This document shows, in pieces, positions 21,232 through 28,023 of a stretch of 34,686 nt of DNA. Location of the stretch: assembly GCA_046566065.1 (NCBI GenBank), contig JBKHXK010000026.1, forward strand, positions 1 through 34,686. The letters run 5' to 3'. Positions within the stretch are counted from its first letter, which is position 1, and the number at the start of each line of letters is the position of its first letter. This DNA is from MB1-2 sp046566065 (GTDB taxonomy: Bacteria > Actinomycetota > CADDZG01 > WHSQ01). Position numbers and translations under genes: made by a program. The notes beneath the pieces were generated by a model. The model ran no database searches. It was not told the DNA's origin and saw only the letters and a list, made by a program, of their open reading frames with translations.

Positions 21232-21858
21232 ATGGTGATAGCCGCACGACGCGCCTACGCGGACGCCCTGAGATGGATGAAAGAGGCGCGGCCGCGCGGC
21301 GCTCGCAGCGGCCGGCTCGCTCTGGGGTTGTTCAAAGGGCTCTACGTCGGGTCGTTGATCCTGTTGGGTGCGATCGGCCTCGTGCGGCCCTCGAGGTTCG
21401 GAGCCCCCACCAGCCGGCCCTTCCGATCGTCCGAATGGGCCGCGCTGGCGCTGCTCGTTGCGATCCTGGGGGTCTATGCCTACCTTCAACGCGCCGGCAT
21501 CCGCTCTTCAGCCCAGCGGTTCCTGGAGCCGTTCCGGCGACCTCTCGATCACCCCTCCCGCGATCCGGCGGTGAACGCCTTGGAGTCTTGCCCGGCCGCC
21601 TTCCAGACCCGCTTCGCGCTGGGCTGGGTGTGGGGACCGGCTGCGGCTTATCTCCTGGCGGCATCGCTCGCCGCCGCCTCCGCCTACTTCGTGATCGATG
21701 CGATCCTCGCAGGCTTCGCTATCGGATGGCAGCAGCCGGTGCTGGCTCTGATCCAAGCAGCGTTGTCGCTCATCGTTCTGGGGGCCGCGGCGAGCCGTCT
21801 CGCGACCTGGCGCCTGGCGCTCAGCGTTCACCGCTCGGTAACGCGCGCGTATCTGTGA
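21232..21858 (+). CDS. Membrane protein of unknown function
   Basis: I do not recognise this 208-residue protein. It has a basic N-terminus and about four hydrophobic segments (LYVGSLILLGAIGLV, AALALLVAILGVYAYL, WGPAAAYLLAASLAAASAYFV, LALIQAALSLIVLGAA), with a cytosolic or external loop of about 50 residues in the middle that contains RFLEPFRRPLDHPSRDPAVN. ATG 21232 is chosen because a -10-like TAAGGT lies 7 nt upstream; the frame is open earlier (from 21070) but there runs through the divergent promoter region. Its stop is 1 nt away from the stop of the convergent DUF1611 gene. Confidence 0.7.
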   Translation: MVIAARRAYADALRWMKEARPRGARSGRLALGLFKGLYVGSLILLGAIGLVRPSRFGAPTSRPFRSSEWAALALLVAILGVYAYLQRAGIRSSAQRFLEPFRRPLDHPSRDPAVNALESCPAAFQTRFALGWVWGPAAAYLLAASLAAASAYFVIDAILAGFAIGWQQPVLALIQAALSLIVLGAAASRLATWRLALSVHRSVTRAYL

Positions 21859-21859
21859 G

Positions 21860-22900
21860 CTAGAGAACCTGCGCGACCGCGTCCCATAGCTTGGGTCCGG
21901 CCCCCCTGAACACATCGCCGGCAGGCAGGCCCAGGTCGTCTTCGATCTGGCCGATCGCCCTGTCGGCCTGGTCGTCATCCAGCCCTCTGCAATTGACGGC
22001 CACGCACGCCACGCGCGCCGGTCTCACGGTGGCGGCCGTTTCCTCGTACACGCGCACCATGTGGCTCAGCGGCGGCAGCTTCGTATAGGGCGGCTCCTCG
22101 ATCGCGGTCCGGTGGACCTGATGACAGAGGACCAGGGCGTGAGGCGCGGAGCCGTGGAGGAGACCGAGGGTCACTCCGGCATAGGCGGGGTGCCACAGGC
22201 CCCCCTGGCCCTCCACCACCACGACCTCGGCCTCGGCATCCGCGTCGCAGACGAGTTGTTCGGCCGCTCCCGACAGGAAATCCGAGATGACGCGGTCGAC
22301 CGCTATCCCCTTGCCTGCGATCAGGATGCCGGTCTGGCCGGTGGCCACGAATTCCGCTCTCGTGCCGGCCGCCGCTGCCGCCTCCACCAGTTCCAGGCTC
22401 GCGGTCATCTTGCCGACCGCGCAATCGCTGCCCACGGTCGCAACGATCTTCTGAGGAGCCTCGAGGCTCTTACCGGTGAAGAGCGGGAGGTTGTCCGGCA
22501 CCGCTCGCACATCCCACAGACGCGCCCCCGACGCGCGTGCGCGTGCGCGCAGTTCCTCGTCGTCATTCAGGAACCGATGCAGACCGTTCGCTACCTCGAG
22601 ACCGGCGTCTATTGCCTCGAGCAGCCAGGTCCGCCAGTGATCGGGGATCCAGCCTCCCGGCGTAGCCACCCCGAGGAGCAAGGAGGTGCCGCCCAGCTCG
22701 CGCGCCTCGTCGAGCGAGGCGACGATGGGCGCGTCCGAGTTCAGCTCGGGCATCACCTCCGTCATGCGCCTGCCTGCGTGCTCGCGATCGAGAACGGCGG
22801 CCACGGGGTCGCGCGCGTACCTCAGCACCCCATGAGCGGTCTTGGCATTCCGGATGGTCGTGTAACCATCGGTCAGAACGATCCAGGACCGTGCGGTCAT
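21860..22900 (-). CDS. dgcN: DUF1611 protein, DgcN-like (D-glutamate N-acetyltransferase type)
   Basis: A 346-residue DUF1611 protein with a Rossmann-like N-terminal part and a P-loop-like core ATVGSDCAVGKMTASLEL near residue 155, then VVVVEGQGGLWHPAYAGVTL. In recently characterised pairs DgcN is reported to N-acetylate D-glutamate and DgcA then racemises the product (from memory). Here it overlaps the enolase-superfamily partner by 4 nt (ATGA, 22897-22900), the same pairing. The likely role is salvage of D-glutamate or another D-amino acid, perhaps from peptidoglycan turnover. Older annotation would be only conserved hypothetical protein. Confidence 0.82.
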   Translation of the reverse strand: MTARSWIVLTDGYTTIRNAKTAHGVLRYARDPVAAVLDREHAGRRMTEVMPELNSDAPIVASLDEARELGGTSLLLGVATPGGWIPDHWRTWLLEAIDAGLEVANGLHRFLNDDEELRARARASGARLWDVRAVPDNLPLFTGKSLEAPQKIVATVGSDCAVGKMTASLELVEAAAAAGTRAEFVATGQTGILIAGKGIAVDRVISDFLSGAAEQLVCDADAEAEVVVVEGQGGLWHPAYAGVTLGLLHGSAPHALVLCHQVHRTAIEEPPYTKLPPLSHMVRVYEETAATVRPARVACVAVNCRGLDDDQADRAIGQIEDDLGLPAGDVFRGAGPKLWDAVAQVL

Positions 22901-23910
22901 CCGTCACCTCGCGTACCGAGACCCGGGCCGGTGGGAAGGGTCACGAGACCCTTCGAGTACGTGACCCCGGGGAAGGGGTCTTCGGCCAAGAGAAGAGGGC
23001 CGTCGATGTCACAGTGGTCGCAGAAACAAGCCACCACAGCCTCGGCGCTCGCCGACACTCCGCTGACCAGATCGCAACCGATCATCGTGGACATCCCGAG
23101 CGATCGTGCAACCGCGACGGCCCGGATCGCCTCCCTGATACCGCCGGTCTTCCGTAGTTTCAGGTTCACGCCGTCCACACGTCCCGCGAGGAGCGCTACA
23201 TCCTTCGACGTCTCCACGTCCTCGTCCGCGAAGATCGGGATCGAGGTCGCCTGGGTCACGGTGCGAAGCTCATCGAGGTTGCCCCGCAGGATCGGCTGCT
23301 CGCAGAGCTCTATGTCCAGAGGTTCCATCGCCCGCAGAGCCGCAACGGCCTCGTCGGGCGACCAGCCCTCGTTGGCATCGATGCGGATCGCTCCCCCGAA
23401 CACCTCACGCAGACCCGCCACGGCGTCCACGTCACCGGGGAAGCCGACCTTCACCTTCACGACGGGGAAGTCCGCGAACCCACGGGCTTCGGCGATCATC
23501 TCCTCGGGCGACCCGATCGGGATCGTCACCGAGGTGGGTGACGGGGTCCGCCCGGCCACACCCAGGTACTCGGCGAGGGAGACCCCGGCCAGCTTCGCCG
23601 CCAGGTCGTGGGCGGCGATGTCGAGAGCGCAGCGGGCAGAGCCCGGGGGCAGGAGGGCCGCGATGCCCTCCAGGTCGAAGGGCCCGTTCAGCCGCGACAG
23701 GTCCAGGCCACGAAGCGCCGCCAGCACGGAGTCCACGGATTCACCGCTACGGTCCTCCGGAGAGGCCTCGCCGATCCCCACCTGCCCGCCGTAGCGGAGC
23801 CGGACGAAGACGTTGTACGCCGTGGTGTAGGTCTTGGTCGCTATGGCGAAGGGCTTCGCCAGGGCCAGCTCCCGGGCCTCCGCCTCCAGCGTCAGCGATA
23901 GCTCAGACAT
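22897..23910 (-). CDS. dgcA: Enolase-superfamily epimerase/racemase, DgcA or dipeptide-epimerase type
   Basis: A 337-residue mandelate-racemase-like enzyme. The first base is in the KxK motif (K152, K154 in VVKVKVGFPG). Mg ligands are D178 (IRIDANEGW), E204 (ELCEQPI) and D229 (IFADED). The second base lies in VNLKLRKTGGI (K251/K254). This pattern fits L-Ala-D/L-Glu epimerases and DgcA N-acetyl-D-glutamate racemases. Coupling to a DUF1611 gene favours DgcA. ATG 23910 has no Shine-Dalgarno but has CATTAT 6 nt upstream, which overlaps the -10 of the divergent htpX. Confidence 0.85.
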   Translation of the reverse strand: MSELSLTLEAEARELALAKPFAIATKTYTTAYNVFVRLRYGGQVGIGEASPEDRSGESVDSVLAALRGLDLSRLNGPFDLEGIAALLPPGSARCALDIAAHDLAAKLAGVSLAEYLGVAGRTPSPTSVTIPIGSPEEMIAEARGFADFPVVKVKVGFPGDVDAVAGLREVFGGAIRIDANEGWSPDEAVAALRAMEPLDIELCEQPILRGNLDELRTVTQATSIPIFADEDVETSKDVALLAGRVDGVNLKLRKTGGIREAIRAVAVARSLGMSTMIGCDLVSGVSASAEAVVACFCDHCDIDGPLLLAEDPFPGVTYSKGLVTLPTGPGLGTRGDG

Positions 23911-23915
23911 GGCTT

Positions 23916-23922
23916 GATAATG
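23916..23922. promoter_or_regulatory. Shared bidirectional -10 element between dgcA and htpX
   Basis: GATAATG read on the plus strand gives GATAAT ending 6 nt before htpX ATG (23928). Read on the minus strand it gives CATTAT ending 6 nt before dgcA ATG (23910). The whole intergenic gap is 17 nt, so both genes appear leaderless and driven from one AT-rich element. Confidence 0.6.
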
Positions 23923-23927
23923 GAGGC

Positions 23928-24773
23928 ATGCACAAGAACACGCTCAAAACCTATGCCCTGCTCGCCGCCCTCGGTGGCCTCCTGGTCTTCCTCGGCCGCA
24001 TCTGGGGAGGTCCGAACGGAGCCACGATCGGACTTGCGATCGCCTTCGTCATGGTCGGAGGGTCCTACTGGTTCTCCGACAAGATCGCGATCCGTGCGTC
24101 GAGGGCCCAACCGCTCAGCGAGCAAGAGGCTCCGGAGCTGTACCGGATGATGCGCGACCTCACCAGCGCGGCACAGATGCCGATGCCTCGCCTGTACATG
24201 ACCCCCGACGTGCAGCCGAACGCGTTCGCGACCGGCCGCAACGAGAAGAACGCGGTCGTCGCCGTCACGCGCGGTATCACCGAGATCCTGGATGAGCGCG
24301 AGTTGCGCGGCGTCATGGCTCATGAGCTCGCACACATCAGGAACAAGGACATCCTGATCGGGTCGGTCGCAGCCGCCATCGCCACCGCGATCAGCTACGC
24401 GGCACACATCGCCTTCTTCTTCGGAGGCTCCGACGACGACGATGGCGGCAACCCGTTCGCTGGACTCATCGCGCTGTTCCTGGCGCCGATCGCCGCCTCG
24501 TTGATCCAGATGGCGATCTCTCGCTCCCGGGAGTTCGAAGCCGATCGATGGGCGGCCAACCTGATCAACGGCGGAGAGCCTCTGGCCCAGGCGCTGGAGA
24601 AGCTCCATCTCGGGGCGCAGAAGATCCCCATGAAGGTCGACCCCGCGCAGGCGACGCACTACATCGTGAATCCGCTTACCGGCCGGCGGGCGAACTTCGC
24701 CAAGCTCTTCTCTACGCACCCGCCCATGGAAGAGCGCATCGCCCGCCTTCGGGCCCCCCTCGCAGCGCGCTAG
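23928..24773 (+). CDS. htpX: HtpX-like membrane zinc metalloprotease (M48B)
   Basis: A 281-residue membrane protease for misfolded membrane proteins. Two N-terminal helices (about 9-24, 33-49) precede QMPMPRLYMTPDVQPNAFATG. The zinc site is H132-E133-x-x-H136 (MAHELAHIRNKD), with the third ligand in ISRSREFEADRWAA (about E202). Another two helices lie between 145 and 200, split by an acidic loop SDDDDGG. The C-terminus holds the usual FSTHPPMEERIARL. Start ATG 23928 fits the family; the longer open frame upstream lies antisense to dgcA. It is set divergently to dgcA with only 17 nt between. Confidence 0.95.
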   Translation: MHKNTLKTYALLAALGGLLVFLGRIWGGPNGATIGLAIAFVMVGGSYWFSDKIAIRASRAQPLSEQEAPELYRMMRDLTSAAQMPMPRLYMTPDVQPNAFATGRNEKNAVVAVTRGITEILDERELRGVMAHELAHIRNKDILIGSVAAAIATAISYAAHIAFFFGGSDDDDGGNPFAGLIALFLAPIAASLIQMAISRSREFEADRWAANLINGGEPLAQALEKLHLGAQKIPMKVDPAQATHYIVNPLTGRRANFAKLFSTHPPMEERIARLRAPLAAR

Positions 24774-24809
24774 ACCAGTCCGTAGGGTTCGCCCGCGGGA
24801 CCCAGGCCT

Positions 24810-24856
24810 TTCTTTGCGTTCTGGTGGTCGCCCAGCGACCATAGGAGCGCAAAGAA
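24810..24856. terminator. Long hairpin between convergent htpX and radical SAM genes
   Basis: 24810-24830 pairs with 24836-24856: a 21-position stem with 17 Watson-Crick pairs, 3 G-T wobbles and one mismatch, around a 5-nt loop (CCCAG). The base of the stem is AT-rich (TTCTTT/AAAGAA). No U-tract follows on either strand. It is a likely transcription barrier or 3'-end protector for both genes. The wobbles pair only in plus-strand RNA, so it is most stable at the htpX end. Confidence 0.65.
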
Positions 24857-24868
24857 CCGGAGAGGGAG

Positions 24869-25849
24869 TTAGATCAGCGTCAGCTGCTGGTTGTTCAGTC
24901 GCTCGATCTCCGCACGTGCCCTGGGCGGACGCTTAGGTCGTGGACGGGGTGTGACCGTCTTACGGCCGGCCATGGCCGCCTTGAACCTCTTGTCCAACGC
25001 GGCCTTGTCTGCCGAGCTTGCATAGATGCGACCCCGATAGAGGTCCTCGTAGGTGCCGATCAGATCCGGATAGGTGTCTTGGAGCCAACCCATGTACTCC
25101 TCGCGTACCACCGGCCGGAGATGCAGAAGGATCGGATAGATGTGCGTTGCACCAGCGTCGAGAGCACCGTCGATCACTTCCTTCAGCTGCTCCTGCGAGT
25201 CGCTCAATCCGGGCAGGATCGGCGCCACCAGCACGCCGCAGGGAACCCCCGCCTCGTTCAGCTTCTTCACCGCGGCCATGCGCTTGCGAGGATGCGGGGT
25301 GCCCGGCTCGCTCTTAGCCCATACGTCTTCGTCGAAGGTCCCGATCGAGAACGAGGTGGTGACGTCGGTCACGGACGCCGCCTCAACCAGCAGGTCGAGA
25401 TCGCGCAGGATCAGCGTGCCCTTCGTCAAGATCGAGAAAGGGTTCCTGACCTCGGTGAGGGCCTGGATGATCTTCGGCATCAGCTCGTATTTGCCTTCGG
25501 CGCGCTGATAGGGATCGGTCGACGTTCCCATCGCAACCAGCTCGCCCATCCACCGCTTCGCACGGAGCTCCTTGCGCAACAACTCCGGCGCGTTCACCTT
25601 GACGACGATCTTGGAATCGAAGTCCGACCCCGCGTTCATGTCGAGGAACGTGTGCGTCACACGAGCGAAGCAGAAGGTACATGCATGACTGCAACCCCTG
25701 TAGGGGTTGATCGTCCAGTTGAAGGGCAGGCGGTTGCCGGGGACGTGGTTCAGGATCGACTTGGCCTCGGACTCGATGAACTCGATCCCTTTGAAGCGGG
25801 GCGTGTCGAAGGTGCGTCTCCGGAGCTCGAACAGAGCGTCCCTGGCCAT
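24869..25849 (-). CDS. Rv2578c-family radical SAM protein (SplB-like)
   Basis: A 326-residue radical SAM enzyme. The iron-sulfur motif is C53-x3-C57-x2-C60 in YRGCSHACTFCFAR. Other blocks are MGTSTDPYQRAEGKYELM, ILTKGTLILRDLDLL and PGLSDSQEQLKEVID. The core resembles spore photoproduct lyase-like proteins, hinting at nucleic-acid repair, but the substrate is unknown. The tail is basic and proline-rich (TPRPRPKRPPRARA), possibly for DNA binding. The promoter is well formed (TGGTCA-17 nt-TATACT, 6 nt before ATG 25849) and carries a near-perfect actinobacterial LexA box. I recall that mycobacterial Rv2578c is also in the LexA regulon. Confidence 0.92.
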   Translation of the reverse strand: MARDALFELRRRTFDTPRFKGIEFIESEAKSILNHVPGNRLPFNWTINPYRGCSHACTFCFARVTHTFLDMNAGSDFDSKIVVKVNAPELLRKELRAKRWMGELVAMGTSTDPYQRAEGKYELMPKIIQALTEVRNPFSILTKGTLILRDLDLLVEAASVTDVTTSFSIGTFDEDVWAKSEPGTPHPRKRMAAVKKLNEAGVPCGVLVAPILPGLSDSQEQLKEVIDGALDAGATHIYPILLHLRPVVREEYMGWLQDTYPDLIGTYEDLYRGRIYASSADKAALDKRFKAAMAGRKTVTPRPRPKRPPRARAEIERLNNQQLTLI

Positions 25850-25855
25850 CGCCAG

Positions 25856-25884
25856 AGTATAGAACGTATGTTCGATAGTGACCA
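25856..25884 (-). promoter_or_regulatory. Promoter of the radical SAM gene (leaderless)
   Basis: On the minus strand -35 TGGTCA (25879-25884), 17-nt spacer, -10 TATACT (25856-25861), then 6 nt to ATG 25849. It is the best-formed housekeeping-type promoter in the window. Confidence 0.65.
25860..25875. promoter_or_regulatory. LexA (SOS) box overlapping the radical SAM promoter
   Basis: TAGAACGTATGTTCGA differs at one base from the actinobacterial SOS box TCGAAC-N4-GTTCGA. It covers the spacer and the first bases of the -10, so bound LexA would block transcription. Confidence 0.75.
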
Positions 25885-25906
25885 GGGCCCAGGGGGCGAG
25901 ATCCCC

Positions 25907-26803
25907 TCAGCGTTCGGGCAGGGGGCGGGTGAGCCTCAGGTGCGGGACCAGCTCCACGGCCACTATCGCCAGCATGATCAGCGCGGCCCCCACCCAACCC
26001 AGCGCCGTCAGCCGGTCGTCGTGGACCAGATAGGCGAAGGCACCCGCGAAGACCGGCTCGCTCGTCAGGATCAGCGCGATGCGCGCCGGCTCGGCATGTT
26101 GTTGCGCGTAGGTCTGAACGAAGAAGCCAAGGGCGCTGGCGAGTAGCGAGGTCACGACGAGAGCGGTCCAGACCGTCGTGGAATCGGGCACCACCAGATC
26201 TCCTTGCGCGCCGGCCAGCACGAGACAGAACGCGCCGGTGACACCCAGCTGCACCGCCAACAGAGCTCCGTAGTGGTGGTCCCTGATCGCGCGATCGGTA
26301 GCCAGGATGTGCAACGAGAACGAGCAAGCACAAAGGAACACGAGTGCGTCGCCGGTGAGTTCGGCCCCCTCGCGCCCTCCCGACCCCGACAGGAGGTAGA
26401 GCCCGAACGTCGACAACGCCGCAGCGCCCCAGGCGAGGCCCCCTGCCCGCTGGCGTAGCAGCGTGGCCCCGAACAGGGGCGTGAGCACCACGAACAGACC
26501 GGTGATGAATCCGGCGTTGGCCGCAGAGGTCCTTTCGAGACCGAGGGTCTGGAAGATGTACCCGCCGGTCAGGAACACGCCCATCACCAACCCGGCGACG
26601 AGGCCGCTTCGGCCCAGAGAGCCGAGGTGCCTGCGGAAGACGATGGCGACGATCGCGGCGGCGGGGATGAAGCGGTAGGCGAGGAACGTCGTCACCGGGA
26701 TCAGCTCGACCGCGTCCTTGACCATGACGAAGGTCAGGCCCCAGATCGCGCAGACGGCGACGAGCGAGAGCTCGGCCAGGGGGGACCTCGTCTTGTCGGA
26801 CAC
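25907..26803 (-). CDS. EamA/DMT-family transporter (second copy)
   Basis: A 298-residue ten-helix exporter. Its first helix LVAVCAIWGLTFVMVKDAVE and the segments TFLAYRFIPAAAIV, SAANAGFITGLFVVLTPLFG and LILTSEPVFAGAFAYLVHDD are standard EamA repeats. It is of the PecM/YdcZ-like type rather than the YedA type at 20129, so the two are not a recent duplication. The substrate is unknown. GTG 26803 lies 9 nt after the topoisomerase IB stop; TAACTT (26810-26815), which overlaps that stop codon, sits 6 nt upstream and may give a separate leaderless transcript. Confidence 0.92.
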   Translation of the reverse strand: MSDKTRSPLAELSLVAVCAIWGLTFVMVKDAVELIPVTTFLAYRFIPAAAIVAIVFRRHLGSLGRSGLVAGLVMGVFLTGGYIFQTLGLERTSAANAGFITGLFVVLTPLFGATLLRQRAGGLAWGAAALSTFGLYLLSGSGGREGAELTGDALVFLCACSFSLHILATDRAIRDHHYGALLAVQLGVTGAFCLVLAGAQGDLVVPDSTTVWTALVVTSLLASALGFFVQTYAQQHAEPARIALILTSEPVFAGAFAYLVHDDRLTALGWVGAALIMLAIVAVELVPHLRLTRPLPER

Positions 26804-26809
26804 GCCGGA

Positions 26810-26815
26810 AAGTTA
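26810..26815 (-). promoter_or_regulatory. Candidate -10 (TAACTT) for the second DMT gene, inside the topoisomerase IB stop
   Basis: The minus-strand hexamer TAACTT begins with the TAA stop of the upstream gene and ends 6 nt before GTG 26803. No Shine-Dalgarno is present. Confidence 0.4.
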
Positions 26816-27868
26816 ACTGGCCTTGCGGTCCACCTTCTCGACGAGATCGCTCTGGCGAGGTTCCTCGATCAGATCCAGCACCGCAGCCTCGACGGCGTCG
26901 CGCCACTCGTTCTCGTCGGTTGAGCCGTCGGCCAGCTCGTTGATCACCGGGCCGATCGTCCATCCCGACTCGAAACGATCGATCACCCGCGGGTCGACGT
27001 ATGACTTCCGACAAACCGCAGGGGTATTGCCCAGGTAGTGGGACACCTCCTGGATGGCGCGGGTCACCGCACGTTTCCGGGCGGTCGCCGACCTGGCTTC
27101 GAACGACACCGCCAAGGCCTGGGCCGCCAGCACCGTCGCATGCCAGGTGCGGAAGTCCTTGGCCGAGTAGTCGCCGCCCGAGACGTACTTCAGATAGACG
27201 TTGATGTCCGCGGACTTCACATCGACCCACTGCTTGCCGACGCGGTAGGCCAGCAGCTCATCCCCGCCGCCCCGCCTTCGCTTCAGTGCCTTGACGACGT
27301 CGTAGACGGCGGGATCGACGACCGACTGGATCCGCTCCTTGCCGCTCTTGGCGATGTACTCGAAGACGACCTCGGCCCCCTCGAACCGAACGTGCTCCTT
27401 CCGCATGGTGGCGAGACCGTAGGTCTCGTTGGCCTCGGCGTACGTCTCACCGCCGATCCTGAAGAACCCGCGGTCGAGCAGTCGAACCGCGCACGCCAGG
27501 ACCCGTTCGCGCGGGAGGCCCTCCTGGTCGAGATGCAGGTCCGTGACGTGACGGATCTTGGGGAGCGAGCTGGCGAAGTCGATCATCTTGTCGAACTTCT
27601 CTTGGTCCCGACGGGTGCGCCAGGCTTCGTGATACAGGTACTGCTTGCGACCCGCTGCATCGGTTCCGACGGCCTGAAGATGGCCGTTGTCGCAGGGGCA
27701 GATCCAGACGTCGGTCCATGCCGGGGGGATGCCCAGGTCCTTTATCCGCTGGAGAGTCGAGACGTCTCGAACCCGTGCTCCGCCCGCGTCGAGATACTCG
27801 AAGCCCTTGCCTCGCCGTCTGCGGGCGATACCGGGACCGGAACAATCAACTCTCTTAAGCCTTGGCAT
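26813..27868 (-). CDS. DNA topoisomerase IB (eukaryotic/poxvirus-like)
   Basis: A 351-residue type IB topoisomerase of the poxvirus-like bacterial family. The N-terminal domain ends near 110; the catalytic domain has the usual five residues: R156 (YGLATMRKEHV), K177 (AKSGKERIQ), R240 and H243 (KDFRTWHAT), and Y290 (CRKSYVDPRVID). It relaxes both positive and negative supercoils without ATP or magnesium. ATG 27868 matches the family start (MPRLKRVDCSGPGI); the frame is open upstream but non-homologous. A SigB/SigF-type promoter 35-60 nt upstream suggests stress induction. With topA this makes two type I enzymes in one window. Confidence 0.93.
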   Translation of the reverse strand: MPRLKRVDCSGPGIARRRRGKGFEYLDAGGARVRDVSTLQRIKDLGIPPAWTDVWICPCDNGHLQAVGTDAAGRKQYLYHEAWRTRRDQEKFDKMIDFASSLPKIRHVTDLHLDQEGLPRERVLACAVRLLDRGFFRIGGETYAEANETYGLATMRKEHVRFEGAEVVFEYIAKSGKERIQSVVDPAVYDVVKALKRRRGGGDELLAYRVGKQWVDVKSADINVYLKYVSGGDYSAKDFRTWHATVLAAQALAVSFEARSATARKRAVTRAIQEVSHYLGNTPAVCRKSYVDPRVIDRFESGWTIGPVINELADGSTDENEWRDAVEAAVLDLIEEPRQSDLVEKVDRKAS

Positions 27869-27902
27869 GGTTCGCTTTCTTCGCTTCCGTTGGGAGGCAT
27901 CC

Positions 27903-27928
27903 CTACCCGCCCGCGAGACAACGCACAC
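27903..27928 (-). promoter_or_regulatory. SigB/SigF-type promoter of topoisomerase IB
   Basis: On the minus strand GTGT (27925-27928), 16 nt, GGGTAG (27903-27908). The leader to ATG 27868 would be about 28 nt. It is paired back-to-back with a same-type promoter for the SRPBCC gene. Confidence 0.5.
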
Positions 27929-27953
27929 ATCGCTCGCTCTGCCTGACGCCGGT

Positions 27954-27980
27954 GGTGTCGCCGGCACGCCTTCCGGGTAG
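27954..27980 (+). promoter_or_regulatory. SigB/SigF-type promoter of the SRPBCC gene
   Basis: GGTGT (27954-27958), 16 nt, GGGTAG (27975-27980). The leader to ATG 28024 would be about 37 nt and include the Shine-Dalgarno. Confidence 0.5.
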
Positions 27981-28023
27981 GACCCCCTGTAGAAGGTCGA
28001 AGGACTACCTATGGAGGTGCCAG

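Noticed and set aside
22061..23794. Open frame of about 577 codons on the plus strand
   Set aside because: It is antisense to the DgcN/DgcA genes, which carry complete catalytic motifs; no homology-like features are seen.
23538..23927. Upstream extension of htpX by 130 residues
   Set aside because: It is antisense to dgcA, Arg/Pro-rich, and HtpX proteins begin at the ATG 23928 position.
25383..27230. Open frame of about 615 codons on the minus strand
   Set aside because: It crosses the radical SAM, DMT and topoisomerase IB genes in another frame and shows low-complexity Arg/Gly/Pro composition.
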